DNA from: G963678255 sp963678255
GTDB taxonomy: Bacteria > Cloacimonadota > Cloacimonadia > Cloacimonadales > WRIO01
DNA: 64,000 nt
Reading direction: 5' to 3'
Assembly: GCA_963678255.2 (NCBI GenBank)
Contig: CAXXTW010000002.1
Span: 682,001 to 746,000, forward strand
Positions 1 through 8,900 of the stretch are shown piece after piece. Below the pieces are notes generated by a model. The model was given only the letters and a program-made list of their open reading frames with translations, made no database searches and had not been told where the DNA came from. Position 1 is the first letter of the stretch. The number at the start of each line of letters is the position of its first letter. Both the position numbers and the translations under genes were made by a program.

Positions 1-365
1 TCAGTCGTGTTAGATCAGATACTTTTGGATATTTACAAAGATCATTTCCTGCCTGCGTATCAGATGTAGATCAACATGAAGCCCGTGAAGTTGGAGAAAA
101 AGCAGCTCATTATGCAATATGGCATAATCTGGATTGTTCAATTACCATTCAAAGAACTGGTTATTATTCTGTTGATTATAAACCAGTCCCCTTAATTGAA
201 GTAGCAGGAAAGACACGTCATATGCCAGATAACTTTATAAATGAAGAGAATAATAATATAACAGATCAATTTATTTTTTATTGCAGACCTCTAATTGGAT
301 CAGGGTTTAAACAGGCACACCGTATTCGTGCACCCAGGATTCAAAAAATACTGACAAGAAGTTAA
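1..365 (+). CDS. 6-phosphofructokinase, C-terminal fragment (gene starts before the window)
   Basis: The reading frame is open from base 3 to the TAA at 363-365 and gives about 120 residues. It contains RSDTFGYLQRSF, then VDQHEAREVGEKA, which match the C-terminal half of the PfkA superfamily, in particular the long-clade enzymes that include pyrophosphate-dependent members. The enzyme phosphorylates fructose 6-phosphate in glycolysis in the cytoplasm. The phosphoryl-donor (ATP or PPi) determinants lie in the missing N-terminal part, so donor type cannot be called. The end is intact and is followed by an intrinsic terminator. Family call is confident; the subtype is open. Confidence 0.9.
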   Translation, partial: SRVRSDTFGYLQRSFPACVSDVDQHEAREVGEKAAHYAIWHNLDCSITIQRTGYYSVDYKPVPLIEVAGKTRHMPDNFINEENNNITDQFIFYCRPLIGSGFKQAHRIRAPRIQKILTRS

Positions 366-376
366 CCTTAAAATTG

Positions 377-407
377 AGAAAGTAGAGGTTATCTCTACTT
401 TCTTTTT
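377..407 (+). terminator. Intrinsic terminator of the phosphofructokinase gene
   Basis: An 11-bp perfect stem, AGAAAGTAGAG and its complement, surrounds a GTTAT loop and is followed by a T-run. It lies 11 bases after the phosphofructokinase stop codon. Confidence 0.85.
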
Positions 408-498
408 AAAAAGCGAAAAATAGGTATTATGAGATATATTCCTTTTTTATTGACAATAAATTGTTAAAGAGTTATTCTTATTCAAAAGAAAGGAGGTT

Positions 499-2238
499 AT
501 GATTAACAAAAAGATATTTCTATCGGTAATAATAATTTGCTTTTTATCGAATTTGCTTTTTGGGCAATATGATGAAAAGAGAATCATGCTCAATCAGGCA
601 CAGTCTTTTGAAAGTTTTAATCAATTTACAAAAGCACAATCAGTTTATAAGGATTTATTAGTTAAATTTCCACAAGATCAGGATATTATTAGTGCTTATT
701 TTAACAGTTTAATAAAAACCTCTTCGCTTGATGATGCAAAAAAACTGGTAGAACAATCAAAACCAGTCATCAGTGATCTATTATTTACACAATTTTGTAT
801 CATTTTAGATTTGAAAGACAATAAATTAAACGAAGCTAAACGATTGAAAAATGATTATTTTAAGAAGAATCCTGGTCGAATAAATGATTATCAGATACTA
901 GCTCAAACATTTGAAAGCAATCATCTAAATGATATTGCTGTTGAGATTTATCTTCAATCCAGAGAAGTATCTGGAGATCAGAATTTATACAGTTTAGAGC
1001 TTTCAAATAATTATTTTTTCTCTCAGGAATTTCCGAAATCAATCAATGAATCGCTAAAATATCTTGATAAGAACAGGAATTATTTCTTTTTTATATCCTC
1101 TCGATTTAAAGAAATTCTTACAATCAATCCACAAATGATTATTAACATAAAAAATACATGTGAGAACTCAGAAATACCAGAATTTATAGAATTATATGCT
1201 TTGGGGCTTGTCCAAACAAAAGATTATCAAAATGCTTTACTTATGTATCAAAAATTACCAGTTGATCGTATTATAAGATTTGCCGATGAACAATTTGGAA
1301 TAGGAAATTTTGAATTATCATTGAATGCTTATCAAGTAGGTGTTCAAAAATCAGAAGATAATTTACAAAAAGCAGAAATTAATTTCAAAATTTCAAATAT
1401 TTACCTAAATACTGGAAGAATTTCAGAAAGTAAAACTATTCTAAATCAGATCATTGCTGACCCAATATTGAAAGATAAAAGAAACTATTATAAAACATCA
1501 TTAAATAAAACAACTAGAGAAATACTAGCTAACATCGCTATCATGCAAAATGAAAATGAAAAAACAATAATATCACTTTTTGATGATGCACAAACATACA
1601 CATGGAATAATCTGGAAAAGAAAAATATTGATTACAAAAAATCATTTTATTATATTATGACAGAACAATATGATAAAGCTTTTAGTTTAATAAAGAATAT
1701 TACAATGAATGAAGATCCAGGATCTCAAATTCTCTCTCAATCATACTACTACCAATACTTAATTTTTTTGATGAAAGAAGATAATCGAGCAGACTCGATG
1801 ATGACAGAATATATCATTAATTTTCCAGAAAACAGTGAGATCAATGATATGATGTTTTTATCTTTATTTTTATCAAATATACCCAAAGAAGGCAAACAAG
1901 AATTCTTCAAAGCTTATCGTTTAAAAAATTTATATCAAAGAGCAGAAGCAATCAGTCAATTAGACTCACTGATCACAAAAACAAAAGATGATGAGCTTAT
2001 TTTATTGTTAGCAGACTGGAACATTGAGTCAAACCAAATTGAGGCAGGGAAGCGATTATATGCATCCAAATTTTCAAATCCTGTTTATGAAGAATATGCA
2101 AAATACCAATTAGCAATAATTGAAAGTAATCCAGATAATAAGCAACTTTTAATAACTGATTACTTAAAAACTACTCCTGGAAGTGTTTTTTCACCTTCTT
2201 TTAGAAAGCTTTTAAATAGAAATCAGCCGTTGAATTAA
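499..2238 (+). CDS. Secreted or periplasmic tetratricopeptide-repeat protein
   Basis: 579 residues. The first ~22 residues form a signal peptide (basic MINKK, then a hydrophobic core ending FGQ). The rest is alpha-helical with degenerate TPR units, for example around residues 30-70 (AQSFESFNQFTKAQSVYKDL), 230-260 and 270-320. Proteins of this kind serve as exported scaffolds, often in envelope assembly or secretion; no partner is identifiable. The start is supported by AGGAGG at 491-496, although the spacing to the ATG is only two bases. It is followed after 12 bases by a cupin gene and then by a lipoprotein gene, probably one transcript. No catalytic motif is visible. Confidence 0.7.
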   Translation: MINKKIFLSVIIICFLSNLLFGQYDEKRIMLNQAQSFESFNQFTKAQSVYKDLLVKFPQDQDIISAYFNSLIKTSSLDDAKKLVEQSKPVISDLLFTQFCIILDLKDNKLNEAKRLKNDYFKKNPGRINDYQILAQTFESNHLNDIAVEIYLQSREVSGDQNLYSLELSNNYFFSQEFPKSINESLKYLDKNRNYFFFISSRFKEILTINPQMIINIKNTCENSEIPEFIELYALGLVQTKDYQNALLMYQKLPVDRIIRFADEQFGIGNFELSLNAYQVGVQKSEDNLQKAEINFKISNIYLNTGRISESKTILNQIIADPILKDKRNYYKTSLNKTTREILANIAIMQNENEKTIISLFDDAQTYTWNNLEKKNIDYKKSFYYIMTEQYDKAFSLIKNITMNEDPGSQILSQSYYYQYLIFLMKEDNRADSMMTEYIINFPENSEINDMMFLSLFLSNIPKEGKQEFFKAYRLKNLYQRAEAISQLDSLITKTKDDELILLLADWNIESNQIEAGKRLYASKFSNPVYEEYAKYQLAIIESNPDNKQLLITDYLKTTPGSVFSPSFRKLLNRNQPLN

Positions 2239-2250
2239 CAAGAGGATGCC

Positions 2251-2517
2251 ATGATAACAATTAAAAAGATAAATCAGGAAGAGTTAGAAAAACTCAATGT
2301 AACAAATTGGCCAGTATGGGAAAAAGAAATCTCAAAATTTGATTGGTTTTATGATAAGACAGAAGAATGTTTTATACTTGAAGGAGAAGCATCTGTTATT
2401 GATACAGAAGGTAAAGTCTATGCATTTGGAAAGGGAGATTTTGTATCTTTTTCTAAGAGTTTATCAGTTACTTGGAATATAAAAAAGAACATAAAAAAAC
2501 AATACAGGTTTTTATAG
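2251..2517 (+). CDS. Small cupin-fold protein (Cupin_3/DUF861 type)
   Basis: 88 residues, almost all one cupin barrel. The core EECFILEGEASV (about residues 38-49) and FGKGDFVSFSKSLSVTW (about 59-75) match the DUF861 group, which includes ureidoglycine aminohydrolase-like proteins. The usual cupin histidines are mostly replaced, as is common in this subgroup, so enzymatic activity is uncertain. An RBS-like AAGAGG lies upstream of the ATG. The gene ends eight bases before the start of the following lipoprotein gene. A cytoplasmic role in small-molecule binding is inference from the fold. Confidence 0.75.
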   Translation: MITIKKINQEELEKLNVTNWPVWEKEISKFDWFYDKTEECFILEGEASVIDTEGKVYAFGKGDFVSFSKSLSVTWNIKKNIKKQYRFL

Positions 2518-2525
2518 GAGATGGT

Positions 2526-3527
2526 ATGAAAAATATTATATTGGTTATTAACCTTATCATAATTATTTGTTTTTCAGGATGTAAATTAGTTGATAACACG
2601 AATTCTTCTTTACCAGAAGATGACAAATATTTTGATATGCGTGGTCATGTAAATACTGTAAAAGGTGCTTATCAATTAACCATAGATGATAATTATCTTT
2701 TTGTTGGTGATGGAGAAAATCACTTATCTACCTATGATGCGTATGTACCTTGGAATATGTCCATGCTATCAACCATAATATTTAAACAGGCATTAAATGG
2801 AAGAATTTATGAATCAGTAAGAGATTGGCGAAACAATTTATATGCAGCTTGTGGAAAGGATGGTTTTTATATCTTTAATACTTCAAATCCATCAACTCCC
2901 ACAGTAATTGATTTTAATAATAATGTTAAAGGAAAGTCGATTGATATGGACAATGATTTGATAGCGATTACAACAGATAATGGCTGGAATTTATATACAA
3001 TAAACAGTAGTAATAGTTTATCCCTTTCATATAGTAAAATATTTTTTGAAAAAGAGCCCAGAAAAATAAGAATAAAATATCCATATTTATATGTTTCTTC
3101 CGAAACAGATCTTGAAATATATGATATTACAATGGTTTCATCACCTTTATCAGTAAGAATAGTTGACTTAAATGATATGCGAGATATGAAGATAATTGAT
3201 AATTATTTAATTTCTATTACTAATAACCAATTAATATTTATAGATATCATACAACCTTATGCAGCTTATATGGTTCAAGACATAGATTTATCAAATTTTT
3301 CAATAAGTCCAACAGCTTTTTCGATTCAGGGCAATAAGCTAATTATTGCATCAGATGATATGAAATTACATTATTTCATATTAAACTCTTTAGAATCGAT
3401 AGTCGAAAGAGGATATAAAACATTTGATTATTATATTTATGATATAGATTTTTCTGATGATTACTATTACCTAAGCTGTGGGCCATTAGGCATCTATAGC
3501 TTACAAATTAATAATGTAAATGATTAA
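2526..3527 (+). CDS. Lipoprotein with LVIVD-like beta-propeller repeats
   Basis: 333 residues from the ATG at 2526. This start is chosen over the upstream ATG of the open frame because it has TAGGAG in front and because residues 1-18 then form a lipoprotein signal ending in the lipobox FSGC. The mature part has repeated strands such as YIFNTSNPSTPTVID and LEIYDITMVSSPLSVRIVD, the pattern of LVIVD-type beta-propeller repeats in secreted proteins of FCB bacteria. It probably binds protein or carbohydrate at the envelope. The gene overlaps the 3' end of the convergent response regulator gene by four bases (3524-3527). Confidence 0.7.
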   Translation: MKNIILVINLIIIICFSGCKLVDNTNSSLPEDDKYFDMRGHVNTVKGAYQLTIDDNYLFVGDGENHLSTYDAYVPWNMSMLSTIIFKQALNGRIYESVRDWRNNLYAACGKDGFYIFNTSNPSTPTVIDFNNNVKGKSIDMDNDLIAITTDNGWNLYTINSSNSLSLSYSKIFFEKEPRKIRIKYPYLYVSSETDLEIYDITMVSSPLSVRIVDLNDMRDMKIIDNYLISITNNQLIFIDIIQPYAAYMVQDIDLSNFSISPTAFSIQGNKLIIASDDMKLHYFILNSLESIVERGYKTFDYYIYDIDFSDDYYYLSCGPLGIYSLQINNVND

Positions 3528-3916
3528 ACTTTCAATCTCATCCAGCGACTAATTTTCTCTACTCCATCTTCAGCTGCTTTTAGCATGACATCAAGTTTTA
3601 ATGGTTTTACAAAGTAATCATCAAATCCAGCTTCACGACAAGATGCTAATTCGAACACAGAAGTATAACCTGTCATGGCATAAATGACAGCAATAGGATT
3701 TTGTTTTTTAATCATTTTGCATAAATCTAATCCATTCATACCAGGTAACATCAAATCAAAAAACATAATATGAATAAACTCTTTGTTTAGTATATTGTAG
3801 GCTTGTTCAGCATCACTGGCTTCAACAACGTCATAGCCTTTTCTTTCAAACAGCTTTTTTAATAACAGACGAATCATCTCTTCATCATCTAGTATTAGTA
3901 TTTTTTTCACATTCAT
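3524..3916 (-). CDS. Receiver-only response regulator (CheY-like)
   Basis: 130 residues forming a single REC domain. The acidic cluster is DDEE near residue 10, the phosphoacceptor Asp is in FFDLMLPGMNG (about residue 55), the switch Thr/Ala region is YAMTGY, and the conserved lysine is in YFVKPL. No output domain is present, so it must act by protein contact or as a phosphate shuttle. It is not next to a kinase; the hybrid kinase at 18.9-21.2 kb and the partial one at 63.1 kb are candidate partners only by inference. RBS GGGG sits eight bases before the ATG, and a good sigma-70-like promoter lies upstream. Confidence 0.88.
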   Translation of the reverse strand: MNVKKILILDDEEMIRLLLKKLFERKGYDVVEASDAEQAYNILNKEFIHIMFFDLMLPGMNGLDLCKMIKKQNPIAVIYAMTGYTSVFELASCREAGFDDYFVKPLKLDVMLKAAEDGVEKISRWMRLKV

Positions 3917-3942
3917 ACAAAACCCCTATTCCAATTTTTATT

Positions 3943-3971
3943 ATGATAAAGAAATTGCTACTATTTGTCAA
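3943..3971 (-). promoter_or_regulatory. Candidate sigma-70-type promoter of the receiver gene
   Basis: On the minus strand TTGACA (3966-3971) is followed after exactly 17 bases by TATCAT (3943-3948), which continues as an AT-rich run. It ends about 27 bases before the ATG at 3916. It is the best-formed promoter seen in the window. Confidence 0.55.
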
Positions 3972-3979
3972 TAAAAGAA

Positions 3980-4180
3980 TTATCTTTTATAATACTCTTC
4001 CAGCGAAGCGACGATTTCATTCATCAATTCATCCTGATTTTTACTATCAATGGTTCTCTTATCTCCATTATCATAGGTTAAGACAACAGAACCCAACCCT
4101 TTACAAACCTCACGTACTTTGGCTAAGACTATATAAACATTTCCCAGATGAGGATCCCTAAATGATACAATATTTTTCAT
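3980..4180 (-). CDS. Small conserved-looking protein of unknown function
   Basis: 66 residues beginning MKNIVSFRDPHLG. The ATG at 4180 is chosen because GGAGG lies five bases upstream; the longer frame that opens with TTG at 4225 has no RBS and its start lies in a TTGACA promoter-like hexamer. The protein is soluble, mixed alpha/beta, with a charged C-terminal helix (DELMNEIVASLEEYYKR). I recognise no family. It stands alone between the receiver gene and divergently placed serC. The RBS and codon pattern support a real gene. Confidence 0.55.
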   Translation of the reverse strand: MKNIVSFRDPHLGNVYIVLAKVREVCKGLGSVVLTYDNGDKRTIDSKNQDELMNEIVASLEEYYKR

Positions 4181-4303
4181 AATTCCTCCATTATCATATC
4201 TTTTACATCTTATAAAAAATGTCAACTCTAAAATTAAAAAAAAAGCTTGCCTAAAATCTTAATATTATCTATTTGTTGTCAAAAAGATAATTTGGAGGAA
4301 AAA

Positions 4304-5383
4304 ATGTCAAGAATCCACAACTTTAATGCTGGTCCAACTGTATTACCATTAGATGTTCTTTTAGAAGTTCAAAAAGATCTGGTTGATTATAAAGGCAAAG
4401 GTCTTTCTGTCATGGAAATGAGTCATCGTTCAAAAGAATATCAAGAGATTTTTGATGATGCAATTGCTACAATGAAAAAACTCCTAAACATAGGTGATGA
4501 TTATGAGGTTTTATTCTTACAAGGTGGAGCGAGTACACAATTCTTAATGCTTGCCATGAATTTATGTCAAGATGATAAAATTGCTAATTATATCAATACA
4601 GGAGAATGGGCAACAAAAGCATTTGAAGAAGCAAAAAAAATAGGTAAGAAAACTTTCTTGTCTGCATCATCAGAAGATAAAAAGTTTAGTTATATACCCA
4701 AAGAGTTTAAACTTTCAGAAAATCCTGCATATCTTCATATAACAACAAACAACACCATATATGGTACAGAATGGCATCAGGATCCAGAAGTTCCTTCAGA
4801 TGTACTTTTAGTAGCAGATATGTCTTCCGATTTTTTAAGTCATCCGATTAATACGAAAAAATATGCATTGATTTATGCTGGAGCTCAAAAGAATATTGGT
4901 CCAGCTGGAGCAACTGCTGTTATCATTCGCAAAGACTTACTTTCTTTAATGAATAAAGGACTTCCAACCATGTTATCCTACAAAACCCATGCAGATAAAG
5001 GTTCTATGTTCAATACACCTCCTTGCTTCCCTGTTTATGTGATTGGATTAGTTCTTCATTGGATTGAAAAAATGGGATTAGAAAATGTTCAAAAACAAAA
5101 TATAGAGAAAGCTAACTATATCTATAATGTTATTGATAGTAGTTCTTTCTATCATGGAACTGTGGCTAAAGAAGATCGCTCTCTTATGAACATTACTTTT
5201 AGATTAAACAGTGAAGAATTAGAAGAAAAATTTATATCAGAAGCAAAAAAACTTGGTATGATTGGTCTAAAAGGTCATCGTTCAGTTGGTGGATGCCGTG
5301 CTTCTACATACAATGCTTTACCTGTTGAAAGTTGCAAAGCCTTAGCAGACTTCATGAAAGAATTTGAAAAAAATAATAGCTAA
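4304..5383 (+). CDS. serC: Phosphoserine aminotransferase
   Basis: 359 residues, normal length for the class V aminotransferase SerC. It begins MSRIHNFNAGPTVLP and carries LQGGASTQF (PLP phosphate loop) and YAGAQKNIGPAG, whose lysine forms the Schiff base. It converts 3-phosphohydroxypyruvate and glutamate to phosphoserine in serine biosynthesis, and in some bacteria serves pyridoxal phosphate synthesis. The start follows TTGGAGG; the open frame extends upstream but lacks an RBS there. It is a single-gene unit with its own terminator; serA and serB are not in the window. Confidence 0.95.
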   Translation: MSRIHNFNAGPTVLPLDVLLEVQKDLVDYKGKGLSVMEMSHRSKEYQEIFDDAIATMKKLLNIGDDYEVLFLQGGASTQFLMLAMNLCQDDKIANYINTGEWATKAFEEAKKIGKKTFLSASSEDKKFSYIPKEFKLSENPAYLHITTNNTIYGTEWHQDPEVPSDVLLVADMSSDFLSHPINTKKYALIYAGAQKNIGPAGATAVIIRKDLLSLMNKGLPTMLSYKTHADKGSMFNTPPCFPVYVIGLVLHWIEKMGLENVQKQNIEKANYIYNVIDSSSFYHGTVAKEDRSLMNITFRLNSEELEEKFISEAKKLGMIGLKGHRSVGGCRASTYNALPVESCKALADFMKEFEKNNS

Positions 5384-5401
5384 ATCATAATACAATTTAT
5401 T

Positions 5402-5432
5402 AAAGGGGTAAACTAATGTTTGCCCCTTTTTT
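5402..5432 (+). terminator. Intrinsic terminator of serC
   Basis: Stem AAAGGGGTAAAC pairs with GTTTGCCCCTTT (one G-U pair) around a TAAT loop and ends in a run of T. It begins 19 bases after the serC stop codon. Confidence 0.85.
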
Positions 5433-5455
5433 AATACCTGATATAAAAAGACAAT

Positions 5456-5484
5456 AAAGAGATATTAAAGGGGATATTCTTGGA
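5456..5484 (+). repeat. Dispersed intergenic repeat A, copy 1
   Basis: Core AAAGAGATATTAAAGGGG, extended to TTCTTGGA. It matches copy 2 (5787-5815) at 26 of 29 positions, and its 18-bp core matches a minus-strand copy at 33667-33684 at 16 of 18 positions. Confidence 0.55.
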
Positions 5485-5786
5485 AATATAGTTTTGTTCA
5501 ACAAAGGTTTCCAAACCAGCAACTTGTTTATTTCGGCAAAGACTCCTAACTAGGAAGCATTTTTATCAACAATTTCTATTTAGATATATTAAGCTTATTA
5601 GTAAGATTTTAAATGCTGAACTCCAAGGGAGCAGTAAGCAATCAGTAAGCTCAGAGTAGATTACGAATAGTTAATAATTTATTGTAACATTTGGATAGAC
5701 AATTTGAGAGATAGCATGGCTTCAAGTTTTTAATCAGAAAATTGAGAGAAGGCACTGGTTCGAAACTACGATGAATATAAGATAAC

Positions 5787-5815
5787 AAAGAGATATTAAA
5801 GTGGAGTTTCTTGGA
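5787..5815 (+). repeat. Dispersed intergenic repeat A, copy 2
   Basis: Core AAAGAGATATTAAAGTGG, followed by AGTTTCTTGGA. It lies 331 bases after copy 1 in the same orientation, with three mismatches over 29 bases. Confidence 0.55.
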
Positions 5816-5912
5816 CATTTTGATTTTTAGAAAAGGTAAAAAATAACAGGTTTTTTCAATAATTTTAAATAATATTTTTCTCGATTATTTAGTAACATTG
5901 TTAACTTAAGTC

Positions 5913-5918
5913 TTGACA
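5913..5918 (+). promoter_or_regulatory. -35-like TTGACA upstream of the C25 peptidase gene
   Basis: TTGACA lies 72 bases before the peptidase ATG at the edge of the non-coding stretch. The downstream region is AT-rich without a clear TATAAT at 16-18 bases. The same hexamer recurs upstream of many genes in the window. Confidence 0.35.
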
Positions 5919-5984
5919 TTAATTGTATTATCTTATTTTTTAAATTGAAATTAAAAATGAATAATTATTAGAAAAGGAATATTT

Positions 5985-8900
5985 ATGAAACAATATTTTA
6001 TCATTCTTACCATGTTATTAAGCTTGGTCACCTTGTTTGGAACAACCCAAAAAATTGAATTCTCAAATAATAGTAATGGGATAAAAATCATAAATGAAAA
6101 CTCATCTGGTTTGATAATGGAATGGTCAGTTAATGAAATAGATATCAATACTAAAGAAACAAAAGGTGGGACATTCTCTGAGTTGAGTATCCCCAATTTT
6201 ATTGGAACGAGCAAAATTGGATTCCCAAAATTACCTTATAATGGTAGAATTATTGCAGTTCCAGTAAATTCTTCATTATCAATAAAAATCAGCGAATCAA
6301 CCACAATAGACGTCAGTTTAAAAGATTATGGATATAATCAAATGATAGAGCCAGCTCAACCTTCAGCAATCAAGGAAGTAAATCCAAAGAGTATTCCTTT
6401 TGAGTTTAATCAACAAGCTTATAAAAGTGATGAGACAGAAAACTATGAGCCCATTAGAGTGGAAGAAATTGGTTATATGAGAGGTTATCGATTAGTAACA
6501 GTTTCATATACTCCCGTAAACTACAACCCTTTAGAAAACAGAATACAAGTTATGAATAAAGTACGATTTGAGATTTCATATGATGGGGCTGATTTTTCTC
6601 AAACAGAATACTTAAAGCGAAAAACATATTCACCAGCTTTTGAAGCAAATCTTGCAAGTACAATTCTAAACTATAATCCATCATCTGACAGAGATAACCT
6701 GACACGTATTCCAATGAAATATATAATCATCTCAGATCCAATCTTTCAAACCCAACTTCAAAGTTTTATAGAATGGAAACAACTTCAGGGTTTTCATGTT
6801 ATTGTGAAATATAAAGGTGAAACAGGAGTAGGTTCAACAAAAGAATCGATAAAAGCCTATCTACAGACCTTATGGGATTCAGCGACTCCTTCAGATCCTG
6901 CTCCTACATATCTTTTAATTGTAGGAGATCATGGTTTAATACCAGCATGGTCAGCTCAAGCAACTCCAAATGGTCATATAACAGACTTAACTTATGCACG
7001 TTTGCAAGGAACAGATTTTTTACCTGAACTATATTATGGTCGCTTTTCAGCCAATACAATTGCAGAATTGATTCCGCAAATAAACAAAACCCTATATTAT
7101 GAAAAATATCAATTCACTGATCCTACATATCTGGGCAAACAAATTCTAATCGCTGGAGTGGATGCAACCTATGGACCTTCTCATGCTAACGGACAGATTA
7201 ATTATATTTCTACTCAATATGCTAATTCAGCGAATGGGGTTACTCCATTTATACATTTATATCCAGGTTCAGGCAGTCAGGATGCAACTATAATCAGTGA
7301 AGCTAGTCAGGGAGCTGGCTGGATCAACTATACAGCACATGGAGATTGGGATAGATGGTATGATCCAACTTTTACAGTTTCTAATGTAAATAGCCTGCAA
7401 AATACTGGTAAATACTCGTTTGTAATTGGTAACTGCTGTTTAACTAATAAATTTGAGAATACTACATGTTTAGGAGAAGCTTGGTTGAGAGCAGAGAATA
7501 AAGGTGCAGTTATATATATTGGCGGAACTAATTCCACATATTGGAATGAAGACTATTGGTTTGCAGTTGGTCTGGTTAATCCAGTCCCTTCAAATGGAGC
7601 AGCTGCTCCCTATAATTCAAATCAATTAGGGATGTATGATCAAGCCTATCACACTCACAATGAGAGTTATGCCAACTGGAATATCAGTGCCATGGGTATG
7701 GTACAGGCTGGGAATATGGTTGTTCAGGCTTCATCTAGTAACTATAAAAACTATTATTGGGAAATCTATAGCTTGATGGGAGACCCCTCTCTTGTTCCCT
7801 ATTTAAAACAGGGAACTCAAAATCTGGCACAATATTCAAATACAGTATTTGTAGGAGTTGATTCATATTCCATTAATGGTGCAGCTCCATATTCCTATGC
7901 TGCATTGTCATTTAATGGAGTAAACAAAGCTTTTGCAGTATGCGATGCAAATGGTCAGGCGAATCTGAATTTTTCACCCATAACTTCTCAAGGTACAGCC
8001 AAATTGGTAATATCTTCTCAAAATAGAATTCCAATAATGGCAGATATTCAGGTCATTCAAAACCAGGGAGCTAACATTGTGCTTAATAATTTTAGTGTGG
8101 CATCTTCAGGAAATAATACTTTTAATTTTAACAGCAACTCACAATTTAGTATAAGTATAAACAATAATGGTTCTGTAAACGCTCAAAATATAAATATCAC
8201 TCTACATTCTTTAAATAACTATATTACAGTTCAGGATTCAACAGAATTAGTAAGTTCAATTCTTTCTGGTCAAACACTGTCTTTAACTAATTCATTTTCA
8301 ATAGAGTCTTCAGCAAACTGTCCAGATGATAGTGAAGTTCCCATGCAATTGATCATAAAAGATAATCTGGGTCATCAGTGGTCTATCAATTTTAATATTC
8401 GTCTTTACTCACCAAATATTACTTTAGGATCTTATACTATTAATGATTCTCAGGGAAATAATAACGGAAAACTTGATCCGGGAGAATCAGCTGTTATCAC
8501 GATACAACTTCAAAATATTGGTCATGTAAATTCTCAGTCAGGGACAGTAAATTTTGTTTGCTTATCACCTTTAGTTTCAACAGCTGAAACAAGTGCTAAC
8601 ATCAATCCATTACCCATAAATTCATCTGCTAGTTTAAATTTAAGTGTTTATGTTTCACCACAAATACCAACTGGTACAATTGCAACATTTAGTTTTCTCA
8701 CCCAATTTGGTTCAATAGTAAATCAATCAAGCCTTAATTTTCCAATTGGATTAAGGAAGGAAACTTTTGAAACTGGTAATTTTTCTTCTTTCCCCTGGTC
8801 TCAAAGTTCATATCCATGGACTATTATAAATACTGATGCTTTTTCAGGAGTTTATGCTGCAAAATCAGGAATTATCACACATAGTCAATCAACAGCCATG

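Larger units (their letters stand above)
5433..5912. other. Non-coding stretch with imperfect direct repeats
   Basis: About 480 bases with no credible gene on either strand. It contains two copies of an imperfect 29-bp direct repeat (5456-5484 and 5787-5815) and one copy of a second short element (5622-5644) that recurs inverted at 53274-53296. No tRNA, terminal inverted repeats or transposase remnant could be recognised. Confidence 0.6.

Noticed and set aside
2472..2525. Upstream extension of the beta-propeller lipoprotein
   Set aside because: It would overlap the cupin gene and bury the lipoprotein signal; the ATG at 2526 has its own RBS and places the lipobox correctly.
5750..5770. GGTTCGAAAC, resembling a tRNA T-loop
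   Set aside because: No matching acceptor stem, D-arm or anticodon arm could be folded around it.
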